Source of the DNA: Melastoma dodecandrum
Taxonomy: Eukaryota; Streptophyta; Magnoliopsida; Myrtales; Melastomataceae
Length of the DNA stretch: 64,000 nt
Direction: 5' to 3'
NCBI GenBank assembly: GCA_029817715.1
Contig: JARUPY010000474.1
Coordinates: 2,666,001-2,730,000 of the forward strand
This document shows, piece by piece, positions 47,660-58,919 of this stretch. Under the pieces are notes generated by a model. The model did not search any database. It saw nothing but the letters and a program-made list of their open reading frames with translations, and had not been told where the DNA came from. Numbering within the stretch: the first letter of the stretch is position 1; every line of letters starts with the position of its first letter. The position numbers and the translations under genes were made by a program.

Positions 47660-47943
47660 GAAAGTCGACCACCACAAGACACTTGATATGCAAGCTCGGT
47701 GGGATAGACAATCGTGTTATCAAGAGTTTGCTGCTGAGATAAAAAAAGGAGGTCTTTCAAGTATACCTGGGTCCTTGACAAGCTCAAAGCTGAGCGAGGG
47801 CGTGGCATCATCATTGATATTGCTCTCTGGAAATTCAAGACCACCAAATACTACTCCACTTGACGCCCCCGGACATCGTGACCGGAACCTCTCGGGCAGA
47901 TTTTGCTGTCCTCATCATTGACTCTGCCACCGGTGGTTTTGAG
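47660..47943 (+). pseudogene. Elongation factor 1-alpha fragment
   Basis: At the DNA level the plus strand follows EF-1alpha from the P-loop codons (aagtcgaccaccac) through 'GGIDNRVIKS', a damaged segment with A insertions, 'DKLKAER'-like, '[13 protein letters not shown]' and 'DAPGHRD' in shifting frames, to 'GTSRADFAVLIIDSATGGFE'. EF-1alpha delivers aminoacyl-tRNA to the ribosome. Roughly 280 of about 1350 coding bases remain, with several frameshifts, stops and a small deletion between DAPGHRD and GTSRAD. No intron is seen inside. It lies in GC-rich DNA upstream of R3 and in R3's inferred sense orientation. Confidence 0.88.
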
Positions 47944-47949
47944 CCTCTC

Positions 47950-48353
47950 AACTCCAGATAACAGCAGCAATCTGCTGCAGCTGTGGCGGCTGCCGCTCGC
48001 AGCAGGGCTCCACCAAGCCGGCTGCTTCTTCAATACCGTCAGCCCCTATTCCCTACGAACACAACATCAACGGCAGACAAAACCACAGCAATTAGACACC
48101 CTTAAGCAACCGTATCAACATGAGAATTCGTATGCGACACATCACCCTCTAGTAGCAGCAGCTGCAAACACTGACACTCCAACAGCAGCAGGACAACGGC
48201 ACAAGTGGCCAGCAACAGTAGCAGAACCAAGCAAATGAATCTGTTTCGCAGCCTCAGCTTCTTCCGCAGTCTCACCTCCTCTACCTCCAACAACCACAGC
48301 AAGCTCCACAGGACAATGTTATTAGCGCCAATAGTAATAAAAGAGAGGAGAAG
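47950..48353 (+). pseudogene. Gln-rich coding-like fragment joined to the EF-1alpha piece
   Basis: Directly after the EF-1alpha match a CAG-rich stretch begins. Toward its end one frame reads 'QQPQQAPQDNVISANSNK' then REEKKQ and a stop at about 48351, which looks like the C terminus of a real Gln-rich protein. Upstream stops (for example near 48150 and 48226) break it. I cannot name the parent gene. It may be a second captured host fragment. Confidence 0.35.
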
Positions 48354-50253
48354 AAGCAGTAACCATAGTTAAACTTACAACACCAAGGCTCGAAGCAGTG
48401 GGCCGCCGATTCCTTTAGTCTCAAGCCTTTACGAAGTTGGTTGGAAAGGAAGCCCACCAGCTAGCAACCCACCACAAAAGGCCCCATATCGAGTCCAAGG
48501 CTCAAGCCCATCTACTTACCTGCCCACGCGGTGCCAAGGCCCCCGAGGCTGAGTGAGTTCGGCCATAGCCACCAGGCCACCCCGGCCTAGTGTCATCAAC
48601 AACCCAAGCCAAATAAGAAGAGCAACCCAAAATTCGAGCCCAAAACTCACCCTTTGATAAAGCCCAAGCCTATACGCATTTTGTCTGCTCCCCCAACAAG
48701 AAGGCACCCACCTGCAGCACGCCAAGGACGATTGCAAGCGGTGGACTGAAATTCCCCCTGCCCCCTGACACCCAGGGACGCGGAGCCGTGTCCATAGGCA
48801 ATATTCCCTAACGGTTTGTGCCCTCAAAAACGAGGAGAAAGAAAAACGACAAGGAGGGAGGAGAGGATAAAGAAAAGATTACCTGAGAGCGGAAAGTGGG
48901 GGGGAGGCATTCATCTTTCTTGTGGGGAAACCTTCTAAAATTTTTCGCCAGGAGCCAGCTTCTGACCCTCAGAAATTCACCAATTCCTCTTTCTTTTTCT
49001 TCTCTTCAAGCTCTCCAGCCTCCAGATCCCGACCTCCATTTGCTGTGACCTCCCAACATCTGCAAACAAGGTGTACACTCCGAGTACAGTGACCCTCCAG
49101 CCTCGCAGCCGCAACAACTAGCGCCTTCAGGGAGGATGTCTAGCTGCCTGCAATGCTCTCGTCCTTTGGAGCCATCGACGATGATCACAGCCGCTCATAC
49201 CCCGCGACAACCCGTGACCTGACATCTCCAAGGAACTACTTTTCAGTGTCTTCTCGGCGTCATCAACAGCGTCAGCGACGACCAGACGGGACAGCCAGAG
49301 AAGTTCCAGCCCCTTTCGTCGTCGTCGAGTCCGACAGCCAGAGGAGGCGCGGAACCACCTCCCCATCTCAGCCCATCTGATCTCTCGAAGCCTTCCCGCA
49401 ATGACGAACCAGCACACTACGGCCGCACCAAACCCCCCTGAGCAAGCTCGTCAACCTCGAAGGATTCATACACCAGCAACACCGAGTCCACTCCCCCCCA
49501 GATTTAAAGCTGATGACGGAGAATCCACCATCATTGAGCCCTCCCAGAATCAACAGCGACACGACGTCCATAAATCCAGCGGCAAGCGAGCAACCAACCT
49601 CCCAGACAGTCCCACATCTCGATCGACGACAACCCACAGCGGCCGCTCACCCATCCAGACGCCCCAGGTTCGACGAATGGCTCCCCGGCGCGGCGCCTCC
49701 CGACGGTCTCCAGCCCAGATCCGGCTCCAACCGACCCATGAAGCGACGGCAAGCCCATCTCCTCCTCCCCATCTTCAGACTTAGAGACGGCCCCCTTTTC
49801 TTACTCAGCGGCGGCCTCCCGGTGTCTCCTACAACAGCCGTCCCTGCTCCCTTCGACCCGGCGGCCTTCCCATCCCTCCACCAGGGCGCTTCAGCCCCAA
49901 GGCGGCTCTCCATCGCAAGCTCTCACTATTCCAGAATCGGCAGCAACCAGCGACGACGAAGCTCCACCTCCCGGCGCCCAGGTCCCAGCAGCCGTAGAAC
50001 CCCCAACTCCGACGACCCATCCAGATCTGACAGCGGCAAACACTTGTTTCCTCCGGCGTTCCTCTGACGAGCACAGCAGCGAACCTCCTCTCCGACGTCC
50101 CTCCGGCAACAGATCTGCTGGACTTGAGCAGCAGCGACGAGGTCCCGCTCCCCTGCTCCTCGACGCTCCTCCAACGGCTTGGCAGCAGCCCATCTTCACC
50201 CGGCTCCAGCATCGGTCTAACGGCAGCAAGCTCGCTGCCTCCCGGTGTCACCA
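48354..50253. other. GC-rich segment upstream of R3
   Basis: A block of high GC with frames up to 238 codons on both strands, rich in Ser, Pro, Arg and Gly. Overlap of several long frames on opposite strands shows composition effects. I recognise no domain. In position and composition it corresponds to 24496-27120 next to R1, though I see no clear sequence match between the two. Confidence 0.45.
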
Positions 50254-50430
50254 TGTAACAGCCCAGACTACCGCCACAGAATATTGTCCGCTTTGGGCCT
50301 CGCCCGCACGGTTTTGCTTTTGGCGACCGAACACAACGTTCCCAAAACGCGTCCTGTGAAAAGAGGTCTCCACAGCCTATATAAGGCCTGCTTCGTTCCC
50401 CTCTCCAACCGATGTGGGACTTCACACACC
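50254..50430 (+). mobile_element. LTR-type promoter segment starting TGTAACAGCCC
   Basis: The words tgtaacagccc, gatattgtcc-like 'aatattgtccgctttgggcc', 'aaaacgcgtc', 'gaggtctccacagcctatataagg', 'cttcgttcccctctccaacc' and 'gatgtgggacttcaca' form a pattern I recognise from a very widespread plant LTR family. TATATAA at 50378-50384 is its TATA box. The segment ends at about 50428 (..TTCACACA). It stands about 135 bases before the R3 donor and could drive transcription through R3. Confidence 0.65.
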
Positions 50431-50564
50431 AGGTCCGGCGGCAGCAGCCTTGATCTCTGTGGCCTCCCTCTCCCAAACCCCTGTCGACTACTCGAGATCT
50501 GAAGCTTTTCAAATCGAGGTGGGGATTTTTCCTTCTGTGGGTCACGTGATCCCCAAACCCGAAG

Positions 50565-52062
50565 GTAATAAAAATGTTACCTTTAATAAATCTGATTTTT
50601 TTTAAAGTACACTTACAGGAGGTGATTCTCTTGTTTTGTTCGTTTGATTTCTAAAATCTTATTCAAAATTCACAGCCGCATGCAATTTAAGTTATGTTGG
50701 TGCATTTGTTTTATTTCGTTTGTTTTATCGAACTTCTCGAAAATTTTAATCTTCGTATTTTTGCCATGATTTATTATGTTCTTATGAATTGACGTTCAAG
50801 GTGCATTACTAACATCCATCTCTCTTTGTCTTGCATGGGAAACACGAGAAAAACTTATCAGACATTTTCGACGATTTTTAATCAAGTGAACATCTTCGAT
50901 TAAAACGGTAAGACATGTCTTACTTATTCAATTCGATTGGGTTTCATTCAAATTTAATCGATATCATGGCAATGCCATTCGCTCTTCCTCTACTTTGTAT
51001 GTAAACAACGTGGAATTCACTACCAAGGAATGTCATCCTTCGACGGCACGGACGATTGGCATCAACGGGCTCACAACGCCCCGTAAGTATCGCTCTTATT
51101 TCATTAAGTCCTAATTATTCATTTCGATTTAAATTAGGACTTTCTGACCACTTCTTCAGTTTTGCTTTGCATGTACATCGAGCACTTAATCCTCGAAGAT
51201 CAACCCCAACATTTCGAAGATTAACTCGAAGGCGCGTGTATCAAACCGCGTGGATCTACCCCGGCCTAAAAAACCGCGGGCTCGAAGGCTTTCAAGCGGC
51301 CCCAACCTTCAATCAAAGGTACAAAGGGGAGGTGCGGCCTCCTCGAATTTTATTAAAGCCCACTTGTAACGGATTGCGGGCCCAAGTGTATAGGCCCGCA
51401 ATCACCGCCCTTCTCCGCCCCTTTTAATCTAAATACTTGTTTGTGATTGCACGCTTGTTTAGGCTTTTAGGAATACGTCGCATGTTTGTTTTAATCAAAC
51501 AAACCTAAATTCGGGTCCAACGCCCGTTAAAACATCGATAAAAGTCCGGCCTACTCCCGGATCGGGCCCAACACCCGTCAATCAAAAGTTAAACTTTTTG
51601 GACAAATCGCCACCCTTTTCGCATGTTTTAGAAAACAAAGGTTAGTAAATAGGAATCCCCGAACCCAAACTCTGATTTTTCCGACTTAGAATCACACCAT
51701 TTTTAAACTAAGTCGGTGGCAACTCCGAACAAGTTTTCCAAAGTTAAACTAAACCCTACTCTTTTTCGGAGCCTTAGGATGAGGTGACGGCAGACCGAGC
51801 CGCTCCTTGAGCCTTCCCAAAAATTCACGAGCGAGGTCTTATGCAGCTTATCGCTCACCATCTTCAAGAAACTGGAGATGGTTGGCGAAACGTCCCGCAG
51901 ACCCGTTCGCGAATCAAGGGAAGGCCCAACCCTGGGTCCCTTTCCGCAGCGTCCGGCGTTCGAGCCGTAACATCGACCGGACAGAGCCTCGGGGGGAGCG
52001 GGCCCGGATCCTCGGGTTGCTCGAACCGCCGCGCGCGTGCTATGCCGAAGGGCGCGCGTACA
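50565..52062 (+). mobile_element. Repeat R, copy R3 (full length, about 1.50 kb)
   Basis: Plus-strand counterpart of R1. It starts GTAATAAAA after ..AACCCGAAG, a donor-like junction, and ends ..GCGCGCGTACA. Shared landmarks with R1: 'tttgcatggaaa..cacg', 'acggtaagacatgtctta', 'aatttaatcgatat', 'gcgtgtatcaaac', 'gtggatc', 'ggtgcggcctcc', 'ttagtaaataggaat' and 'aagtcggtggcaactccg'. The end at 52062 abuts Tat-like protease sequence read on the minus strand, so R3 also sits within another element. No coding domain. Confidence 0.7.
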
Positions 52063-54448
52063 CCCTCACAATCGGTGCAAGTTTCAAGACTTTTTCTTCA
52101 ACGTTGGCACCCTTATTTAAGTAAAACCTGACATCAACGAAGTATGACTCCGCTTCTGCAAAGGGTTTTGCATCTGCTCATATTGTATGGGTCACCTCGT
52201 CCTTAATAAATTTAAAACACTAATGTATTGTTGATGGAACAATTCTATATTCATTCAGCCATGGCCAAGCCAACAATATATTATAGGTTGTATTGGAATT
52301 GATGACTAATAAGATGTTCATTGTAGAACCTGCATCGATCAAGATGCCGTTAACTTTCGTATCACAAGCGTAGTCGGATACAAATAATGGTCAATTGTGA
52401 GACTTGTGGCCTAGAAGAAGAACTTCATCGGAAATTGTGGTTATTGCACCTTCCTCCCATGCCTTTACGTTGTTCATCACTGTGAGATTCTCTGGGATCT
52501 CAGCCTTTATAACATATCCTTCTTTCTATACATTAACGTGACGACAACTCATTTGTAAATCTGCAAGTTTTCGAAAACCGTTTGAAAAGAATTCCCATGA
52601 TACATGCGAGGTTGGAATTCACTTTTATCGATGAATTCACATTTCGAAAAGCTTTCAAAGTTCGGTCATCTTGCGTACTCTCCATCATCTTCTTGGAATT
52701 CAACTCTATCGGGGTTATCTTAGAAACCTTTTCTCACGTCGAATGCATCTTATTAACAAGCTTAGAAGATTTCTTTCGGTTTCTTTTACGAGTTACCAAA
52801 GTCCAGCCTTCTTAGGTAGATGTTTCTTCCGAGCTAACCACGTAACTTGACATTTTGATAATACCTTCTTGTATTACCCTTAAACGTGGTAGGTCAACCA
52901 TCTCAGCAAGAAAGTGCCGAATATGATGTTTGGAGTATCATTGTTTGCAATACTGATCATATTTGAATGTGTAGTATAAGCACTTAGATCAATCTTGTTG
53001 TCACATACAAGCTCCATGACCTTCTCTTTAAAGATAAAGAATTTTTCAATAGGATGACCTAAGAGGCAATGATATTTGGAGAAGTTGGGATAGTCGGCTA
53101 AATTCGCTTGTTGTGGTCGCTTTAATTGTGGAAGTTTAATCATTTTGGAAGATAATATATAGTCAAATATTTATGCAACATCTTCATCGGGAAAAGGATA
53201 TTTTTTGTTTTGCCTTTCTTATAGAGTTGGACATTGCCTCTCCATCTTGGGTGCTTCCGTAGATGGTTATCCATTTGCTAGGGCTTTTCCTTTTACGATT
53301 GACACTTTGACATGACTTGTATATGTAGTCATCACCTGCTTCTTGCTATCCTTTAAAGTGGGATTGTTCCTAGTTCTGTTTGTTGGTCTTCCCACCCTTC
53401 TAGATGGCTCGAGTATTGGGATGTTACCCATGTAGGTCCCAACAAAGCTTAACTCCATGTCATGAGCCTTTCTTGGCAATTCCTCGAATGATCGTGGTTT
53501 GAGCCGTTACAAAACATAACGAATCCTCCAAAGCATGCCTTGAATGCACATGTCGATAGACGTTTCTTCTGATAGATGATCTCTGCAGTTCAGGCTCAGA
53601 TAGTCGATGACGAGTTCTTCCTCCCATTGGCGAGTGTTAGTCAGCTCAATGATGCTCACCACACACCGAGTGTTGTAGAAGCGATTCAGAAACTCCCTCT
53701 CCAATTGCTCCCAACTATCAATGGTGCCTGCCTTGAAGTCAATGTATAAGTCAAAAGCATTTTCCTTCAAAGAGCGAACAAATTGTTTAACCATCGAATC
53801 TCCATCTATGCCTGCGTTATTGTAAGTTTTAACAAAATGGGCCACATGTCGCCTCGAAATCTCGTTTCTATCAAACTGTTGAAAGTATGGGGGTTGGTAT
53901 CGGACATGCATCTTGAGGCCTTCGATCCCCCATCTGTAAGGCTTATGGTATGCTAAAGATGATGATGATTTTCCCTCAAGCTCATTCTTCACCACTTCTT
54001 CTATTAATTCCATCATGGCTTTCACCGAAATTAGATCATCGGCTACAGAAACATGCTTCGTCGAATCATTTACATCCCGAACTCCCTTTCCTTTGTTAGT
54101 TTGGACGTGTGAACTTTCCTCCATGGGTGTTTTGTCAGGTTCTTTACTTTTCGACTTCTTTATAATGTATTCCATTTGCTGCTCATTTTCTGTCATGAGA
54201 CCCATAATTACTTCCACTATTTTGGTTAGAGTCGCAACCTGATCTTCTAGTGAAGGAGTGTCTGCCATCATCACTGGCATGACTTCGAAGTCTTTAGTCA
54301 AATCAGCTTTTGGGGAGGAATCCGACGAAGAGTTGCTTGATGATATACTATCAAAATTTATCAGTGTTGCAGGAGATACTAGAACCGTGTCGAAATGAGT
54401 GTCACCAACAATTGGTTGAGATGACTTGGGGAAGATGGATCTAAACAT
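52063..54448 (-). pseudogene. Tat-lineage Ty3/gypsy gag and protease, decayed
   Basis: The frame from 54448 to 53507 encodes 'RYQPPYFQQFDRNEISRRHV', then AHFVKTYNNAG, 'DSWEQLEREFLNRFYNTRCV' and 'MCIQGMLWRIRYVL', a Retrotrans_gag domain of the type seen in Tat elements. After a stop it continues with 'RLKPRSFEELPRKAHDMELS', more stops, 'KYHCLLGHPIEKFFIFKEKV' (a degraded finger region) and finally a protease with 'GILIDAGSTMNIL' and 'NTTYNILLAWPWLNEYRIVPS'. Similarity ends at about 52065, where R3 begins. Reverse transcriptase is missing here. No longer functional. Confidence 0.85.
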
Positions 54449-54770
54449 TTCCTTTATCTCTTCAGTTTGTTTGTTCGTCCTGGCTATTAATTGGGCCTAT
54501 GTCCACTTTGCAGAGTTCCACTCATTGAGTACATCCTTGTAAGATGGGGGCGCCTTGGGGTAAATGGACTTGAACATTTCTTCTATCTCCTTGGCCTGTT
54601 TGTGCATCTTGGCCATCGACTAGGCATATGTCCAACTTAGAGAGCCTCCCTCGTCGAGAGTATTCTTTTCAGCGACATCCTTATAAGATGGGGATGCATT
54701 GGGAGAGATGGATTTGAACAATTCTTCAGTCTCTTTATATAATTCAGCCATGGTCCTAGCCTTGACCAAC
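54430..54770 (-). repeat. Three imperfect repeats of about 130 bp at the gag N terminus
   Basis: On the minus strand a module translating roughly as 'K..EEIEEMFKSIYPKAPPSY' then KDV occurs three times, at about 54690-54770, 54545-54630 and 54430-54500 (the last reads 'EEIKEMFRSIFPKSSQP'). They are diverged and include stops. Confidence 0.7.
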
Positions 54771-56019
54771 TTTGAAAATTCAACAGATGAAGAGCCTTGG
54801 ACGAGAGTGAAGGAAAAACAGCAAGCCGATTATACACGAAATCATTCTTGATGTTAATCATCTTTATCGCCATGTGAATTCCTCAAATCAAAGAGATGAG
54901 AGGTAGATAAGGTCCCATTGAGCGTGAACACTAAAATCCCGCGTATGAAGTAATAGCGTAGAAATTTTCGTATGAAAGATCTAACGGGTTCTGTCTCTTG
55001 TCACGGACGATGCACGTGAGTTTTCTAATTCGATCCTCAAAGTATAATGGTTGATGGGGTGATCCCAAGCTTTGATAGAATATCAGCAAAACTTCGGAAT
55101 GAAATATTAACGAAGTTGTCGGGCTTATGGGCGCAATCTGACAACACTTTGGTAGTTTGACGATGTTGTCGGAGCCTATGAGCGTGATCCGGTAGCTTGA
55201 TGAAGTCGTCGGGGTCTCTAGGCTTGATTCGGTAGAACCTTAGGACGCATTGCAGAAGAATAGTGTGTTTGAGACAAGGCTCAAAGCTAGAATCTTTTCC
55301 ATGTAAGAGGAAGGATTATGTCACATATGAAAGCTAGAGGAACGTCTTAATGTGATTCAAGGACATAAAGCATACACCAGGGCTTACAATGACTTCCAAG
55401 TTCCCATGTCTAGATTCCACTGAAATTCAAGATACTTGAATTTGAGATGTCTACTGCCCGGAGCTTCCCTTGAAGAAACTCTGCAATAACATGGCAATAT
55501 ACCTCGGTGAACGACAAATTTTGCTTCACCATGTGTTAAGAAAGCCGGGCAGAATTGACGTTACGTTGGTATTACACATACCATTTAAACCAATATGTCG
55601 CATTCAAGGAGTTGGTCCTTGACTTCCTCCATTATTATAACTTTAACATTGCAATGGCTATGATAAACTCAAATCTAAGGAAGTTGTTCTCCTTCAAATT
55701 TAAGCAGCTAATAGACGAATTCCTCCAATTCCTGCCCTGTTAGTATGCCCTACTTGGTCAGACAAACACTTTCAATATTCTCTTAAGTAGTCATCAATGC
55801 TGAAGTCTTGATGAGGCAAATCATGACCTTTTAGTTCTTGCTCCCTCAACGAAATCGACAATCAAAACGAAGCACAAGGACCTTATAGTGACTGTTGAAC
55901 ACAATAAATCGTCCTTGAAAGCAGCAACACCAATATCATGTGCGCCAAACTCATATGTTGTAGTGGCTATTAGGCCTCCAGTGCTTATAATCCCCCAATT
56001 TTGGCTACTTGCTTCCAAG
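54771..56019. other. Decayed leader of the Tat-like element and unassigned DNA
   Basis: Mostly non-coding. The stretch 55000-55260 has the recurring word 'ggtagctt/ggtagaac..gatgaagtcgtcgg' in loosely repeated form. 55820-56019 is open on the plus strand for about 55 codons ending TTCCAAG before a good donor GTAAGA at 56020; no domain recognised. Confidence 0.35.
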
Positions 56020-56555
56020 GTAAGATCTCTATTGCTAAAGCCGGTACATTAAAAATGTCTAGACGTAGGAGTTCAGGTTTAAACGTCTGTAAAATAGTGA
56101 TATGAGTCTAGATCCAATGCCCGTAATCGGATATAATTTTGGAGCAAATGTCATAGCAATCTCCAAATCAACTGTTTTTTCGGCTTAAATAATTTTATAA
56201 AAAATAAGTTTTGGTAACTTCGTATAATTCATGTAGGTTAAACAATAACAACTATTTTTACGAAAGCATCAAGGATGGGAAAAGGGAACAGTAGTCGCTC
56301 TCGATCCTCCTAAATCTCTTAGAACGGAATATACGCCGCATGTTGCCCAATGCCTCTACATCCCTTGTAGGGAATTGAAGACAATCCAGAGAGGACCTGG
56401 GTAGACATGATTAGGAATCAAGGGAAGATCCACTCCAGCCACTTCGCAGCTCCTCAACGCCCAGTCGAGGCGCCGACAAGAAGGCACTTGGGGGAGCGAA
56501 ATCGAATTCATGTGTCGTATGAACCGCCACGCGCGTCCGAGGGCTTGAAAGTACA
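56020..56555 (+). mobile_element. Repeat R, copy R2 (internally deleted)
   Basis: From about 56065 it matches R1/R3: 'aatttgctccaaaat'-like, 'acctacatgaattatacgaagttacc' (compare ggtaaactatacggagtcgctacc), then the terminal block with 'aatcaagggaagatcc', 'cgaggcgcc' and 'gggggagcg..gaaccgccacgcgcg'. The end is ..AAAGTACA. The donor-like GT at 56020 lies about 45 bases outside the clear match, so the left end is uncertain. Confidence 0.55.
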
Positions 56556-56599
56556 CATACACCGAACCTGGATATTTTTGTTGCTAACCTGCACGAGTA

Positions 56600-58880
56600 T
56601 CGAGGATCGAGGCGATTACAAAAAGACATGAGACTTATGAGCTTCGTCGTTGATCATGCTAGTAAAAAATACTCAAGAGATTTGCTAAAGGAAGTTCCCA
56701 CTTGTGCTTACACAGAGAGTGCTTGAGATGAACTTTTTCCATAGACTAATATATGGGTGAGTCCACCTAGGATGACTATCGGTCCAGATAAAACCTAGAA
56801 CCGGTACCATTGGTTTGATATTAGTATAGGTTCTCGAATAAATTAGATAGGCTTTAGGTTCTCAATTTTATAGAACTGACCATATCAAGTATAATTCCAG
56901 ATTTTCTTCTCTGAATCAATTTGGAAAACTTGAAACGTGACATATTATATTTTAACATAAATAATTGATTTATATAATTTATATTTTAATTTATATATTC
57001 TCTATCAAGTTTCCAACTCTCTTTTACCAATTTAACAAAGACGGGTTTCAACCCGTCTTTCTCCAATTTAAAACAAAAATAATGCGGCCTTCCCTCACAT
57101 CATCCCTCTAGCTCTACCTACTATTTCACAAATTTAATAAAAGACGGGGTAACCCTGTCTTTCTACAATTAAAAAAAATAATTCAAAAGACAAACTTTAT
57201 GTCCCAATTTTTTATTTTTATTTTCTGAATTTTTTGTAAAAGTTTAAGCAACTATCTACCACGATAAGACTCATTATTGTCATGAAAATTCTCACCATAG
57301 TTGATTGTTGGATTGTTATTTGAGCCACATGATAGTATTTAGATTCTAAAAATAAGGAATCGGCCAGGTTTTACGTTTGAAACTAACCACAGTTGAACCT
57401 GATCACCCCTAATGCCACCGAAGATATATTTATGTTGGATTTATTATTGAGTTAACACCCAATGTTGCCCGCCATCTAAAATATTATTAAGGTCAAATAA
57501 AATTGTTTCAGCATACTTGAAAAAATTGTTTAAACACGATTAAAATTTTAATATCTATACATTCCAAATATGCTTAAAGTATTATTTTTCTAAATTGTTT
57601 AAATTAATGTTCGTTATTATTATTTTTTTAAATAGTCATATGATCAAACCATATCTTTTGTGCCGTATCGCTAGCCAAAGGTACGCTCCAAAACATGAAT
57701 GTTATGTTTTGAATTGTTTGGTGTGGGCCGTGGTCCATCAAAGAAATAGGCCGAACAAAAATCTTTTGAATGGAAAGAAAACCTCTAAGAAATTTTCCAA
57801 CTATGGACACGAGCATACATTCTTTTATTTTCAAAAGGTTAAGCTAAAAAAGAAAGTCAGTTCAAAGATTGGAATATGAATCGACATTTTGTCAAATAAA
57901 TTACTTTCCAACAATTCATTACGCTTTGAATTTTATTGAAGATTTTGAGATCAACTTTTTCTTTGTCAAATTTCATAATAAAGCCAAACCACCTTAGTTG
58001 ACACCGTTTTCAACAATTTTTGTCCTTGAAAATGAATACTTAAATATTAATTATCACAGCTAGGACTAAAAATTAAATAAAATTACGTATTTCTTCCAAA
58101 TTTTCCCTAATTTTCGTCTTTTTACAACTCATCTAAATTTACATTACAATATATACTATTATTATTGTGTCTAATTATTAAAAGAATATGTCTTTCTGAA
58201 AAGTTTACAGCTGCGGAAATTTTCAACATACGAACCTCTGTATAAACAAAAAAAAATCTCATGTCCTCAAGCATTTTGACTTTCTATAGAAGAGGGTTAT
58301 AAAATGAGTTATGGGTAGAGTTTTATAGTTTGACTTAACCACGCAGTTTGTCTACTACCAATTGTCAAATGCAGTCGTCCTTCGTTTCTTGCCGATCATT
58401 TTTTAGTTGTTGTTTCTTTTTACTTCTCTCGTCTCATTCTAATTGTCAACATTTTAATTTATTTTTGTGGTTGGTAATATGTTGATTGTGTAACGGCGTT
58501 TCACACGGGACATTGTAATAGCTTGTCCCTTCCATTGTCTACCATCCCAACTGTCAATCCATCAAATCAAAACACAACACATGATGCATTAATTTATACA
58601 CTTAATTATTTTTATTTCTTCTAATAAATATTTTACTTAGAAATCGCGTCTCTCCTTATTAAAACAATTAATTAAATAAGACGTACTTACGATTATTTCA
58701 TGATTTTGTAATTCGACCCCTTTTTACAAAGAAAAGGGAAAGAAAGAAGTTGGCGTGGTGGATTTTGCTGCGAGTATTGTCCAAAATAAACTCGTTTATA
58801 CTTGTCGTAATGGATGTAAATGTTACAGAATATTTACTACAAATTCAGCCAGGAGAAGGCTCTCCCTTCACAACTCTCCT
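56600..58880. other. AT-rich intergenic DNA upstream of the MYB-CC gene
   Basis: No supported gene. Two short hairpins lie at 57037-57060 and 57139-57162. The frame 57595-57879 has no domain. The last few hundred bases contain the promoter of the gene at 58920; I cannot fix a TATA box with confidence. Confidence 0.45.
57037..57162. repeat. Two related perfect or near-perfect hairpins
   Basis: aaagacgggtttcaacccgtcttt (57037-57060) is a perfect inverted repeat with a short loop. A relative, aaagacggggtaaccctgtcttt, follows at 57140-57162. Both sit in a shared 'caattta(a)' context about 100 bases apart. Confidence 0.7.
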
Positions 58881-58919
58881 CTCTTTCCATAGGCCGATCG
58901 AAATTGTTCTGGTCGGGAG

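Noticed and set aside
49127..50545. Overlapping frames of up to 238 codons on both strands
   Set aside because: Same composition effect; several run antisense to one another with no recognisable motif.
55821..56018. Minus-strand frame of 65 codons upstream of R2
   Set aside because: No domain, starts with no supporting context, and the plus strand ends in a better donor-like site; left unassigned.
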